Positions 1 to 12,030 are shown, numbered from the stretch's first letter. The stretch: 64,000 nt of DNA from Branchiostoma floridae (GCF_000003815.2 NC_049983.1:6895840-6959839); one strand, 5' to 3'. Numbers and translations are program-made. Notes: generated by a model from the sequence alone, not told the origin.

Positions 1-818
1 GGCTCCTGTATAGGCATCGTTTCTCAACCCGGAAGATAGAGAAAAGTTGAAGTACTCCATAGTTCCTTTTCCTTTCACGACAATGTTGACTTTTTTTGTT
101 GATTAGGTGTTTACCTGTTCGATTTTCACGTGTTGTTGTGACGATGCCTTGAGTTGTGTTATGTTGTTGTACGGGAGTTCCAACAAGTTGATGAATTCAC
201 GAAGGACCGGCTAGAGTTTTGGTGAGCTTTTGCAGAATCGCACAGTAGACGTCGTCCTGAGGAAAAATAAATATTTTTTAGAATACAAGAATAAGTAAAA
301 AAAAAGTTATTATCACAATTATTTTCTCTACATGGCACGTCTTTTTGCCACATCGTAGAACTTCAAGTCTGGTACTCCATGGGCAGTACTGATCACATAG
401 ATTCTATCATGAAGCCGAATTTTCATTTAAAAAAAATCTTTTTTATTCGCATGCTCGCATCAGTTTTGGGGTCCCTAGAGAATGTCATTCATACAATGAA
501 ATGAACATGGCTCAACCGAAAAGTTTACTTTCTTTGGCCTCAAAATCCACCTTAGGTAAAATGATGTCAATAAGCCACTTGAATGTACGCACAAGCGCCT
601 GTGGGCACTATGATTGAGTAGGGTATTTGACTTTGACCTTCGAGGTTATTTGCTAACGGGCAAGATGGACCTGTTACGCCACAGCTACTTGATTAATCAT
701 TTCCTTGCTGCATCAGTGGCGGAGAAAGACCTATCTACTTGAAGCCTTGACCATGTTGCACCCTAAAGCAGGGTTCTTGTTGGGCTGGCTGCGGCACGAT
801 TTCGGCGTCGCTGCGTCC
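1..818. other. Unassigned, with a candidate terminal exon at 197-256 (minus)
   Basis: Apart from the splice-acceptor-like signal reported as a finding, no repeat or gene was recognised. The stretch 420-818 is mixed-composition DNA without long frames. Confidence 0.3.
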
Positions 819-821
819 TAA

Positions 822-1071
822 ATGTGGTATCTCACTATACTTGCGGCACCGGTGCGGCACTGCGGGGTTCAAAAGATTACTCAGCAAATTTCAGAGATAA
901 ACGGAACGAATTTCCGTGCTTTTTGTGTATTTTGGTGTCTTCGAAGTCATGCTTTTACGTATTTTACGCAGTATCTGAATTATAAAAATCGGCGAAAATA
1001 ACACAACATTGCCGCAGAGAACGAACCCCACAGTACCGCATCTGTGACTAAAGTGCAGTGAGATACCACCT
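822..1071. mobile_element. MITE family A, copy 1 (TAA target duplication)
   Basis: A 250-bp non-autonomous DNA element. Left end ATGTGGTATCTCAC and right end GTGAGATACCACCT form terminal inverted repeats that extend inward through CACCGGTGCGGCAC. It is flanked by TAA at 819-821 and 1072-1074. The 3-bp TWA duplication and short palindromic structure fit a PIF/Harbinger-type MITE. The interior contains the family's characteristic TACGTAAAAG-like and CGAAAATAACACAAC segments. No transposase is encoded. Confidence 0.85.
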
Positions 1072-1737
1072 TAAGGCCTACGTCACATTTCCTACCCGGG
1101 CCCATTTAATCTTGCGGAAAGGAAAAATTAAAGTTTATGCAAATAAACAGGCACAATGCATGCTGGAAAATTTTTTTGCTGTCCTTTATGTCGTTCTTTT
1201 CGTTCCCGCTGCTATTTTTTTAATGGTTATTAACTAGACCCAAGTGACCTTCTGGTGGAAAAGAATTTTTAAGATTGAAATATGGGTTAGTACTTTTTTG
1301 AAGCCTTCTTTCTTTATGTTTTAACATGCTTTCCTATGTAGTGCCCTAACTTTGTTGTCTGCCCTCAAAAGGGTTATACAAATACAATTTCAAGTCGCTA
1401 AGCTACCACAGTCTTGTGGGAAAGTGGGCCTAAGTGACATCGTTGTCGACCTGTAGCTATTTAGCGTCACGTCTATGTCTATTACTCGGCAAACACGCCA
1501 CACGGCGCCGGTAGGACCAGACAAGCGTTACGCGGTCATCGCAAAGTCACGGCGTGATATGAACTTGACATTGGCCCGGGCAGGGGCATGAAAAAGCCCC
1601 AAAACGTACCCAGTGGATATAGATTTAGAACTTGGCTGAGAGAGATAAGCAAGTCATCGGATGAATAGAGGAGGTGCCCATCTCAATTTCTCTAGCCCAG
1701 GGGCCACACAATTGTGGTGTGTTTAACTCCCATACTC

Positions 1738-1880
1738 AAAAAACTAGTTACTCAAGCAACTGGATATGATGTTGGAAAAGGTCAGACGTTTTAGAATAGC
1801 ATCCGTTGTTTTTCGCTAGTGTCTGACTACTTTTTGGCGTATCTTAATACCTGGATGTCTAACTTTCATCGACGTAACTT
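1738..1880. mobile_element. Element D, copy 1, inserted in a SINE-like sequence
   Basis: The segment starts with TTACTCAAGCAACTGGATAT and ends GCGTATCTTAATACCTGGATGTCTAAC. It interrupts a sequence whose two flanks (AGCCCAGGGGCCACACAA and CTAAGCAGAGAAAGCAGTAT) are joined in the related SINE at 56640-56895. The centre, on the minus strand, retains a damaged version of the CTGACGA ... GAAACGTC motif seen in copy 2. Confidence 0.6.
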
Positions 1881-2792
1881 CTGCATGCTTTTTCATATAT
1901 ATATATAAGTGCAGTGTGCTAAGCAGAGAAAGCAGTATTTACAATTAGGTCTGGGCCCCCTTGCGAGTTATCTAAACTACACGGGGGCGGTTTTGCTTCT
2001 GACTTTGAAAGAGCATAACTCAAGAAGTGTTTAGGGAGCGTTAGATTTTTGGTTTGTAACTACCTTTAGTGCTTGTTTACGGCCATTGTATGGTTTGGCC
2101 ACACTGGGCATCAAACCTACGTCCTTCCGGATACAAAGCAAGAAACTTATCCATCGAGGCATTACATCGGCAGATTTATGTAATAGAGCAATAATTATTT
2201 CGTCAATTAGATTTTATGCTGTAGAAGGCGTCCTTTCGTCCTTTTTGTCTCGAATCTCCATTAACGTACACTAAAGGCATATTCCTATTAACCTTGTAAC
2301 CTCTGTAAAACTTCTACCAACTTATCATCAATCACTTGACTCGACAGGCTACAGTTGATGACGCCATTCATGCCGTCAACTCATTCGGGTCGGTCCTAGG
2401 GCGGACCTTTCCGCCCCAACTGATGACCGGTTGGGGGCATTATCATTCCGCCCTCGAACGCACCACTCACCCCATGCAAGGAACGGGTCGATAGTCATTG
2501 AAGAGTGGCCGCTTGTTTATTTAACAGGGTATTCCGTGCTCCTTGTTCATTACGTGTGGCATGATTAGTTAACATGCGGTGCTATATTCCGGCGCATTTC
2601 ATCTAAAAGGAATTCCTAGCTGAGATTTATTATCAATGACAGCCCGAAATATTTTAAGTATAACAACAATTGCGATATATCTACTTTTTGATTGATTTTT
2701 CCTACGGGGATTTGAGAACAAGTTTATGGTATCTCAGAATTGCATCCGCATGATATTGGAATTGAGATAGGGCACTCATCAACACCCTCGTA

Positions 2793-2832
2793 TCACGTGA
2801 CCTACGTGACATTTGAACTCCAGGTCACGTGA
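2793..2832. promoter_or_regulatory. Palindromic pair of CACGTG E-boxes
   Basis: TCACGTGACCT (2793-2803) and its perfect complement AGGTCACGTGA (2822-2832) are separated by 18 bp. Each contains a CACGTG core, bound by bHLH factors such as USF/TFE, and an AGGTCA half-site. It could be a regulatory site or the arms of a small foldback sequence, since GATAGGG/CCCTATTC lie further out. Confidence 0.35.
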
Positions 2833-3194
2833 TCACCCTATTCTGAGCTGGTGCAAAAATGGCAGGTGCCGATTGAAAGTCGTCTTACAAAGGACATATT
2901 ATTTTGAAAATTTATATTATGCTGTTCTGACCAAGACATTTTCATAGTCATTTGTATCAGTGTTGATACTTAGTACCTAACTTACTTATTATTGACTTTG
3001 TGGTGTTTAGCCAAGTTACAATGATTGGATTTATTGAAGTTCCTTTTCGTAACCCCTCATTGCTTTTAAGACGCATGCGTGTCATGCCCCCTTTCCGCTA
3101 GGCGACCATAGCTGAGCGACCATACAGCAATCAAAATTGGATTTCTGTGACCCTAGATTACATGATTAGAATATGATGCAGAATCTGAAAAAGG

Positions 3195-3212
3195 CACCAA
3201 CACACAAACACA

Positions 3213-3282
<70 letters not shown>
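3195..3282. repeat. (CA)n microsatellite
   Basis: More than 35 CA dinucleotides, nearly uninterrupted. The VCVCVC open frame on the opposite strand is an artefact. Confidence 0.97.
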
Positions 3283-4149
3283 AAACACACAAAAAATGTT
3301 GTTTATCTAAAAAATTCATTGAGTTATGTTTTAACGTTTTTAACATTGCAACACGGTTGCAGCCTCTAGGGGGGGGGAGGCTAGGAAAATAAATGACACG
3401 ACGTTCTTAAATCCATCACTTTTTGAAGTTCAACTACAAATTACGTCGTCCCTTTGACATGTCACGTCATGTCCATTAGTTTCTATCAGATGCTCAGCCT
3501 CTAAGGACCGCAGCACGTGCTCGGTGCTCAGACAAGTGAGGACTGTTCAAGGACATCACCGCGATAAATATTCCTACTAGGCAGCACCTAATGGTCCATT
3601 AAACCTTTAAAATATGTATCTCCTGCGACTCTCCCCCAGCAGGTCGGAACTAATTCATTACAGAAGGCTACCGACAGCCCACGCGCCTTACCACCTCTGT
3701 AGATTATTAACTCTAATGTAAGCTCATCTGTGACGGTAATCCTCATTATGATACAATTTTAAAATTTTAATTTAATCTAATTTTTTTATTAATACCAACA
3801 ACAACAACAATAGTACATTTGTCAGCTACCAAGACAAGTGCTTGTACAGTCGAGTACTAGTGCACATGGGGGGATAACATATACTGGTGTGTCTGGACGA
3901 ATTCCAACTTCACATGCAGTACAAGGGTAGTGGAACAGTCAGAAAAGACAAATACATGTAGTACATTTGTCAAAATACAGGGGACCTTAAGGAATATGTA
4001 CAATTTTAAACTTTCTAACCGTACACAAAATTAAAGCGGTTAACCACAAGCTTTTCATCAATCCTCTGTAGATGTGTGAATGTTTTTCTCACAATGGACT
4101 AAGTGGTTGAAGCCTATATATATTCATAAATGTATTATCTTTTCCAACA

Positions 4150-4290
4150 AGGTTATGTTTTGGTATCATTTCTGTGGGTGTGTATGTGTATAAAACGCAT
4201 AACTCAAGAAGGCCTGGATTGTATTGATATTTGATATGTGGGTAAGTCTTGATGACAGATTGGAATTGTTAGAGTTTTTTTGTTTCTTTA
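4150..4290 (+). repeat. Repeat K, without MITE insertion
   Basis: AAGGTTATGTTTTGGTATCA, CGCATAACTCAAGAAGGCCT and TGATATTTGATATGTGGGTA recur at 31556-31632 plus 31877-31990, where a family A MITE interrupts the TAA. A weaker relative lies at 62640-62760. Confidence 0.65.
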
Positions 4291-4505
4291 TTCCGCACAT
4301 AAAAGCAATAACAATAAAGTATAGAAAAGTAAATAAAAGTTCCAGAGGAGGGGAGAAGCCTGCAAAATGCATGGCAAGTTTGGGCCCCATGGCGACTTGT
4401 TATTGTTCTGCAGGGTACTTCTAGTTGTGATATCTTATGCCCTGGTCGTGATTATTTTCTTAGTTGTAGATAGCTCTTCGGGCAGAAAGTAAGTGGTACA
4501 GTGTA

Positions 4506-4666
4506 TAGTGAAAAAGTTTAAACTTTGTTCCAACACAATAAGAAGACTCACCATAAATTTTCATAATTCAGCGAGTCATCCATCTGACGAAGGTCGGGGT
4601 TCTTGCCCGAAAATTTCTGGTGAGTCTTGTTATTGTGTTGGAACAAAGTTAAAACCTTTTTCACTA
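4506..4666. mobile_element. Foldback element with hammerhead-like core
   Basis: Inverted arms of about 47 bp: the left (4506-4552) begins TAGTGAAAAAGTTTAAACTT, and the right (4618-4666) ends ACCTTTTTCACTA. The 65-bp centre holds CTGACGA at 4584-4590 and, after 18 bases that can form a CGGG/CCCG stem, GAAAA at 4609-4613. That arrangement resembles the catalytic core of hammerhead ribozymes. A related flank (ACCAACACAGATGAGCT) recurs inverted at 28618. Confidence 0.75.
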
Positions 4667-5523
4667 TGAAATTTACCAACACAGATGAGCTTTCATAAGT
4701 GGTACAGGTTTAAGCTTGTTTGGCGGTCCGTGGCAGGTTTTGTTTCAGACATTTTTCGTAGATAACAATCTGAACCGGATATATGTAAAAGCATGGTGAC
4801 GATCACAAGACGAGTGATTGCCTTTTGGCGACAGCCTTATCTTATCGCACCCACAGGTGACTGTACTTAAGGATAAGAACAGTCATGTGGTGCACTTGGG
4901 AAATGAAGGGCGAACTTAACGGCAAGCATCAAGGACTATAAATTATATAAGTGATACTCTAGAAACAAATCAAGGAGATTGAGTATCTGTATTACGTCTG
5001 GTTATCTCTGGTACGATCTTATTTTGCGTCAGGAATCCTCATCTTATGCTAAACTCTTTTAATTTATAGTTATTCATAGTTAATTGCATCAGCTCGGGAA
5101 TGCCAATAGAGCACCATGTTACATTTATGTATGTCTACAGCACTGTTTACAAAAGTCACAAAGGACGTTACAACTAGTTAGATAGGCTATATACTGGTAC
5201 TCCTGTTTAGCAATGGTTTACAGGTCCCAAGTGTTCTTGTATCTTTAGAAGGTTACTTGTGATGGGCGCTTATATTGAAAGCTTGTTTCAGACAATTTCT
5301 GCTGATATGTCTCTAATCATGCTGTCTGGGAGACTGTCGTAAGCAATGCTTGCTGAGTGTATAGATGTCTTGTCAGTTGAGTATTACTAAGTTCTTAAGA
5401 CAGGATGAGCAAGACAATGTATTGGCTTGGATTGGCTGGTGCTTATTGTTCGTCTTCGTGCAAGAAACTGTCGCGAGTGTGTATATGTAAAACTTTTCTA
5501 TATTTTCAAGTGCGTATGGAAGT

Positions 5524-5690
5524 CTTAGCCTCTACCGGGCTCCGCAGGTTGTTTGAAAATGTAGAATTTTGAGACATATAGACGGATAACTTGCCAAACG
5601 AGTTAGCTAGGTCGTAAACCATACTCCTCTGTCATTTAACACCTTTAGCATGTTAATTGTCCATATTTGTCCAATTTTATGTAACATTCT
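5524..5690. mobile_element. Element E, left end and interior
   Basis: TTAGCCTCTACCGGGCTCCG matches the terminal repeat of element E. The interior ends with GTCCATATTTGTCCAATTT as in other copies. No right terminal repeat was found. Confidence 0.5.
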
Positions 5691-5879
5691 GTCTCCGATT
5701 TTAGGAACAAATGTACATAATATAATCATGAAAAATGTCGTCCTGTTCTTGTTAGTTAGAACAGCCTACAACGTCCTATGAGATACCTGACTTAAGTCCA
5801 ACCATTTACTAGCTATAAGAAGTATGGCGGTATTGCATTATTCATGCAAATTATTAACTTTTTCGCATAAGAGCAGCTG

Positions 5880-6150
5880 CAGTTACAGAGCAAGCTGCAA
5901 GGTGGTCCAAACCTATGCAGTTTCTTCCTTAGATTACAACCTATCTACCACCAAAACATCAAGACCATAGCACGTCCAGGTCAAAAGATAAAACAATCGG
6001 GAGTAAATTTGACCTTCGTATTTCTAGCCTCTATCCATCATCATCATTATATATATATATATACGGAAACACAAACAAGTAGACACACACACAGACACAT
6101 ACAGACACCCCCAAAACAATAGCTTCATTTTTCATGAAGATAATTACTAT
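5880..6150 (+). repeat. Module J, dispersed repeat copy
   Basis: CAGAGCAAGCTGCAAGGTGG, AGACCATAGCACGTCCAGGT and TTTTTCATGAAGATAATTA match the module at 39490-39840 and 43300-44010. Its class is unknown to me. Confidence 0.5.
6042..6110. repeat. (AT)n and AC-rich simple sequence at the end of module J
   Basis: A short (AT)n run is followed by AGACACACACACAGACACA. It sits at the 3' end of a module J copy (5880-6150), where the copy at 43687 also has an (AC)n tract. Confidence 0.7.
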
Positions 6151-7013
6151 AGGATCTACATTGACAGCATAGCAAATATAAATCTAGCACTCCGTGGTGT
6201 TTGCCTTCACTCGAACACTTAACCTTCAATTAACCTTACGTTGATTTCAAATGACATGAGCGTGATCGATGCATCTTTACCTTTTAGTAGTTTCCTGGCA
6301 CAATTTTGTCTGTTTTTCCAAGATAATCAGCCAAATAACGCAGTGTCTCCTAGGGAATTATTAATAGTTAACGACAAGACGTTCCATGATCTTATCGTCA
6401 ATGCTTTCATTTGGCACGAGTACAAGAAAAACATGTGACTGTTAAAAACGATAACAAGAATGTTGCCTTTGGGAAATCAAGGGCCAACTTGAAGACAAAG
6501 GCGTATGTCTATTACACAAACCTATATGCTCAAAATAGTTTTCTGTAGATGAGTTGGATGTTGGTAAAATATGGTTGCCACGTACATCTGGATGTAGCAT
6601 GGACCATACAAGATCTTGCAAATATACAGTTATGTATGTTTGCTTTCGAGGCTAGGGGTGGGTTCTGGCACAGAATGATTCAGGTCCAGGTACGGTTCAG
6701 GTCGGGAGGATCAGGTCCATGTCCTTATCCGAACCTGGACCCAATTGTCTGTGAACCTATCAAACTCAAAGCGATGGTCCATTTGGCTTACAAAGGATTC
6801 TATTAGGTGGTGTAGCCTTTGGTGTTTTAAAATCCTATCTTCATGTAAACCACGGTAACTGCCTATGTTTTAGACCAAGTGGATACTTAGTAAAAATGAC
6901 CTAGTAAAATGACTCTTGTAGTTTGCTTGGACATGTAAGCCCCCAAACATGTGAACGCCTGCTAGTATAATTTGTTCTTTTTCGAATTGGTCCAATTTCC
7001 GTCCACGATTTTT
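6151..7013. other. Unassigned
   Basis: Open frames at 6241 and 6549 have no recognisable domain or splice context. 6655-6745 has repeated CAGGTCC/GGTTCAGGT words but no clear period. Confidence 0.3.
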
Positions 7014-7365
7014 TCAGGTCCGGTTTGTTCGAGAGAGATAAGGACAATGTGGCACTGCAGTCAAGTTAGTACCTTGTCTTGATAGTGCCAAATATGAGAC
7101 CGAAGGCAAAGGTAGTCTCATAGCCTTTTGAGAACGTAACGGCAGTGGGTTGTCATACACTGTGTCTAAGGCACGGCATTGGAAGTAAGAACCCATCCCT
7201 CACCTTCCATTGCTTTTTTCATCCCCAAACAAAGTTAATTGTACCCATTTTTACTCCTAAATGGAATGAGGGAAGTCGTCTACTATATGTCCTTCCCAAT
7301 GGCACAAGATCGTTAGCATGAGACAAGATTCGAACCAAGAACCCCTCATTTCTGGGAAAATATCC
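7014..7365 (-). mobile_element. tRNA-derived SINE, minus strand
   Basis: The tail AGGACAATGTGGCACTGCAG, the body AAGGTAGTCTCATAGCC and the head-side AATGGCACAAGATCG ... GATTCGAACCAAGAACC (a decayed B box, minus strand) match the SINE copies at 11493 and 14461. It is degenerate. Confidence 0.6.
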
Positions 7366-7789
7366 TGCAGTTACATATACGGCACTCGACCTAAAAAATA
7401 TACAATCCTGTTAACGTTGCCTTGGAGGTAAAATTCAGATGCATCCCTTTCTCCTTCTTAGTTCATTCACACAACGTGTCGTCCAATGCTGCAAGCTTTA
7501 TGCCAGGTTTAAAAGATAACTGATGAAAAAAGCCTTTAAGAGTTTTCCCCTTCTCATACCAAGACAGTGACGTATGAAAAGAGACCGTCTTATTCAATCC
7601 ACGTATAAGACCTCTAAGTACTTCGCATCATCTCAGAGACCTCCATCTGCAGGGAGATCACAACTTCAGGCCATGCATGGCCTGCGCCATACACTTTATT
7701 CGATGAGATTCCATCAGTCATAGTCGTTGTCCTTGACATGTGTCCTTGAAATCGTAAATTCAGGGCACTTTTAGTTCGAGCATGCCGTA

Positions 7790-8040
7790 AGGCAACTCAT
7801 AGATTTACTGATTTTATTGATCATACATTTTTTGTATTATAATGATTGCGTTATTTTACTTTTGTTATTTATTGATTTCATTGATCATACATTTTGTGTA
7901 GTGTAGAGGAGGAGGGCACAGCATAAACTGTTAAGGTTTTTCCCCTCCTCCTGCACCTGTTTTATACATTATTTTCTGTGTTTCTTATTATTTTTGTTGT
8001 GCAAAATAAATAAATAAACAAACAAACAAACAAACAATAG
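7790..8040 (+). mobile_element. LINE-like 3' UTR and tail
   Basis: Two copies of GATTTYATTGATCATACATTTT (about 7808 and 7872) are followed by a C/T-rich CCCCTCCTCCTGCACCTG. It ends in AAATAAATAAATAAACAAACAAAC-type tail sequence, typical of a retroposed 3' end. Confidence 0.5.
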
Positions 8041-8462
8041 ACATAAGTTCTTTCAGTTCACATGGCTTTTCGGGAAACCGGAATTACCAGAAGTTTTTCT
8101 TTTATTACGTCTGTAGTTTTGAAGTAACGAAGTTTATATGGTCCTGTATCTATTTCTCTATCTTTTCATCTATTCTATTTTAATTATAATCTTAATTTGT
8201 TATTGGGACTGCAGACAATACTATCTATTCATACTGTATACAGATACATATTGCAACTATGGTGGTTTTCAAAGTGCTCTGCGTAGTTTGATCAAGTATC
8301 AACACATTAAACAAAGATGCAAGTCAGTGTGATCAATGATAAACATCGCGCAATCATATCGCACAATCAATTATAATAGCGCTTTAGGATGACACAACAA
8401 ACGAATGAGATACGTAATATTTATGCAAGCGAATAAACAGAATAAATAAATGACGCAGCGTC

Positions 8463-8725
8463 GTGCGTGACGTAACTGCTAGAGTGTTGGGGTCGGAACT
8501 TAGAGGTCCCGAGTTCGATACCCACCGTTGCTTGACGTTTTGCCCTTGGCAAAGAGGAACTTAACACGACCTTCCTCAGTAGGTGTAAAATTGGGTACCT
8601 GATTTAAGTCAGGGAGGCAGAATACTACGTATACCTTTACCCTCTGTCTGTACTTGTATGTGGCGCTGTTAGAATAAGTCACTAACTCGAATGCAGTGCC
8701 AGGATATCCTCGTCTGCCTCAAAGC
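8463..8725 (+). mobile_element. tRNA-derived SINE, plus strand
   Basis: The head has an A-box-like GTAACTGCTAGAGTG and the B box GAGTTCGATACCC. Then come TGCCCTTGGCAAAG, the ACACGACCTTCCTCA segment and a tail with GTATGTGGCGCTGTTAGAAT. It is not a tRNA gene, because there is no acceptor-stem pairing and the SINE body follows directly. Confidence 0.7.
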
Positions 8726-11040
8726 ACACAAAAAAATATGTAGATGATAGAAAATTGATAATACGAAAAAACGCCATAGTTATAGAAATATGTAAGGCAC
8801 AGGAATCAATCAAAGGATCGTATCCAATACCAGCTTTGTGTCCAATCGCACCATCTTGCTAAATGGGTGGCACGCCTGGTGTTTTCCAATGATTCTGTAG
8901 GGCACCTTTCACTTTGAAAAACTAATAAAGGACAGACAGCCTTTTGATGACGTAAGGGTAGTGTGTCGTTGTCCACTGTGTCTACGGCACGGTATTGGGA
9001 GTTGGAGCCCACCCCTCTCCTCCCATTACCAGATTGTCCTCGTCTGCTCCAAAGCAAACAAAAAGTAGATAATGGAAAATAGATAATACGAAAAAAAATG
9101 TCATATCCATAGATATATGTAAGGCATAGTCATCAGTCAAATGATTGTATCCAATACCAGCCGTGCGTCCAATCGCGCCATCTTTCCAATTGGGTGACTG
9201 AATATCACGCCAGGTGTTTTTCCAGTGATTCTGTAGGGCACCTTTCACTTTAAAAAACTAGTGACCGTAGGTAACAAACTCTGTGACCTAATTATGGTTT
9301 ATGTTGGTTGTGATGTTTTCCGTGCTGTATGACTCGGTGTTCATATATCATATATATGAATATTATGATCAGTGGGAGTCTGCGAAAACTAACACTGCTC
9401 CAGAATTCATGTGTAGAAACGAGCTGTTGATATGGTACGTGCCGGTGTAGTGCTACAAATAGTTAAGAGTTTCCCAACGTTTGCTTGGAGATCGTCACAA
9501 TGTCACCACCCTATATTTGCTTGACTTGCATGTCAAGCTCTGGATAGGGACATGAGCCATGTACCCATAACCGCCTCTGTCCTCGTACATATTCTGGCCC
9601 CTTATCGCTAAGTCTACGTCTGCATACCCTACACTTGAGGGAGCCTAGCTTCACTGGGTTAAAATTGCGTGTTCACGTTAGTGTCTGCTTATTCCAGAGT
9701 TGTTGACAAAACCTTATCGCAGAGTTCATCTCCAACAGCTGTTCTGGAATATACTTTCCTGTGTGGCTCATTGAGAACCGACTTTTATGTTCCTTTAATG
9801 ACCCCTGTCAATCAAATGCCTACTTTTCCCGGGTACGAGGTAGCACAGCTGTTGCCAATTTCCGACGAGGCCAACATCTGCTTGACGGTATCAAATAACT
9901 ACAACGCTTAAGGCACAATCATAACGAAGACCTGGACCACTATACCGGACGGCGTAGGGGTGAAAACTGAAATTATTACATCCATAATAAAAACAGCTAC
10001 GGCGATGCATCATTTCCTAACCGAGTACAGACGACATGCCAATCCACATGCGACTGCGGCATACGGAACATAGAGATATAGGTGCGAACAGCCAACGCAC
10101 AAAGTGATTACAATACTCTGTTACTGGAGGTTACCCTCCAGTGTCACAGAGTAATAAAGGACAGACAGAAGATAAAGATAGTCCCCTTGCCTTTTAAGGA
10201 CGTAAGGGTATTTGGATGTCATCTACTGTGTCGAAGGCACGATATTGGAAGTTTGAGCCCACCCCTCTCCTTCCATCGCCAGGTTGTTCTCGTCTGTCTC
10301 AAAGCAAACAAAAAAAGTAGAGAATGGAAAACAGACAATACGAAAAAAAACGTCATAGCCATAGATATATATGTAAGGCACAGGCATCAGTCAAAGGATT
10401 GTGTCCAATACCAGCCGTGCGTTCAATGTGCCATCTTGGTAAATGGGTGACTGAATAACACGCCAGGTGTTTTTCCAGTGATTCTGTAGGGCACTCTTCA
10501 CTTTGAAAAACTAATAAAGGACTGACAGAAGGTAAAGATAGTCCCTTTGCCTTTGAAGAACGTAAGGGTATTTGGATGTCATCTGTGTCGAAGGCACGAT
10601 ATTAGAAGTTTGAGCCCATCCCTCTCCTTCTATCTTCAGATTGTCCTTGCCTGTCCAAAGGCAAACAAAAAATAAGTATAGAATGGAAAATAGATAATAC
10701 GAAAAAAACGTCATAGCCATAGATATATGTACGACCTAGACATCAGTCAAAGGATTGTAGCCTATACCAGCCGTGCGTCCAATCGTGCCATCTTTCCAAA
10801 TGGGTGGATGAATATCACGCCAGGTGTTTTTCTTGTGATTCTGTAGGCACTTTTCACTTTGAAAAACCAATAAGAAACCCTCCGTCCCAGGCACAGGCAC
10901 AGGCATCAGTCAAAGGATTGTGTCCAACCCAAACCGTGCGTCCAATCGCGCCATCTTACTAAATGGTTGGCTGAATAACACACCAGGTGTTTTTCCAGTG
11001 ATTCTGCAGGCACCTTTCACTTTGAAAAACTAATAAGAAA
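8690..11040 (+). repeat. Tandem and dispersed ~330-360 bp units, partly SINE-derived
   Basis: Units recur at about 8690-8925, 8926-9260, 10142-10510, 10511-10871 and, shortened, 10880-11040. Each has TAATAAAGGACAGACAG, CACCCCTCTCCTTCCAT, AAGGCACAGGCATCAGTCAA, CAGCCGTGCGTCCAATCG and CAGGTGTTTTTCCAGTGATT. The first half matches the reversed body of the SINE at 7014-7365. A gap without units lies at 9265-10140. The open frames here are by-products of the repeats. Confidence 0.75.
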
Positions 11041-11492
11041 CCCTCCGTCATCTCCAACTATGTATGATGGATGACTCCATTAACCCACATCAAGAGCTTC
11101 GGGCTGCAGATGAACAGAAGATAGGTGCGTAGGAAGGCGTAACACGGCGTTGGCCCGGGCAATAATGGCAGTGCTTCTGGTTTTGATTGAACATATTTTT
11201 CTTCACACATAGAGTTATACATCATAGACCGTGAAGCTGATTCAAGAATACTAAGGCCAAAGTGAATAGATGCTATGGATGGCATCAGCGCTCATCAATT
11301 TTAATTTTTATGAAAAAAGGAAGCGTTTTCCCCCTGAGATTGTACGAAAGACAAGAAGGTACCAAAAATGGGGACATATTTCGTCTTGAAGCTTTCATTG
11401 TTCATGTAAAAGTCACAATAGTGAGGTACATGTAGCCAAGACTGTAGTTGCAAAAGTAAAACTAGTTTGATAGTAAAAGTGGCATCGTTGTG

Positions 11493-11740
11493 GCGTCTGG
11501 CGTGGCGTAACTGGTAGAGCGTTCGGCTCGGAACCTAGAGGTTCTGAGTTCGATCCCCGCCGTGCCACGCCCCGACGTTGTGCCCCTGGGAAAGGCACTT
11601 TACACGACCTTCCTCACTTCACCCAGGTGTAAAAATGGGTACATTCTGTCTGTACCGTGTATGTGGCACTGTTAATATAAGTTACAGTGCAGTGCAGTGC
11701 CACATTGTCCCAGTCTGTACAAAAAGCAAAATAGAAACAA
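11493..11740 (+). mobile_element. tRNA-derived SINE, best-preserved copy
   Basis: A box TGGCGTAACTGGTAGAGCG and B box GAGTTCGATCCCCG are spaced as in a tRNA. The non-tRNA body GCCCCTGGGAAAGGCACTTT, ACACGACCTTCCTCACTTC and CCCAGGTGTAAAAATGGGTA follows, with a tail ACATTGTCCCAGTCTGTAC. The middle body segment present in other copies is missing here. Confidence 0.8.
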
Positions 11741-11839
11741 AAGATGTGGTAGCAATGACTGTACTTGTTAATTTCAAAAGTGATACCAGTCTATCACACT
11801 AGTGTCACTTGCGCACCTCTCAAAATGAAAAAAAATTAA

Positions 11840-11875
11840 ATAAATGAAGGAAGGAAGGAAGGAAGGAATGAATGC
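11840..11875. repeat. (GGAA)n microsatellite
   Basis: About six AAGG/GGAA units ending GGAATGAATG. It borders the reversed 3' end of a LINE-like retroposon that begins TGCACTTTATTGC at 11872. Confidence 0.85.
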
Positions 11876-12030
11876 ACTTTATTGCTGGGCAATTGTACAT
11901 GATACATTGTATAACAACAACCACTAAACTACATACAGCACGGATCAACAAATTATTATCAATAACATTATGTTGAAAAACTTCTAAACTGTTGGTTGTA
12001 GTACAGAGTTTTGTGGATTTGATTCTTGCT
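11872..12030 (-). mobile_element. Reversed 3' end of a LINE-like retroposon
   Basis: TGCACTTTATTGCTGGGCAA is the complement of an AATAAA-bearing 3' end, and the sequence continues as AT-rich UTR-like DNA. No coding region is visible. Confidence 0.4.

Larger units (their letters stand above)
1072..3190. other. Mostly unassigned; SINE-like flanks at 1671-1737 and 1905-1940
   Basis: 1671-1737 and 1905-1940 match the SINE body at 56640-56830 and flank element D. 2330-2520 is GC-richer with no frame. The E-box pair is at 2793-2832. I see nothing else. Confidence 0.4.

Noticed and set aside
3158-3346. Cys/Val-rich open frame
   Set aside because: It is the translation of a (CA)n microsatellite.
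10082-10450. 122-codon frame on the plus strand
   Set aside because: It lies within a tandem repeat unit and shows no domain; other units break the frame.
8463-11570. tRNA genes at 8467 and 11496
   Set aside because: A and B boxes are present, but there is no paired acceptor stem and the SINE body follows directly.
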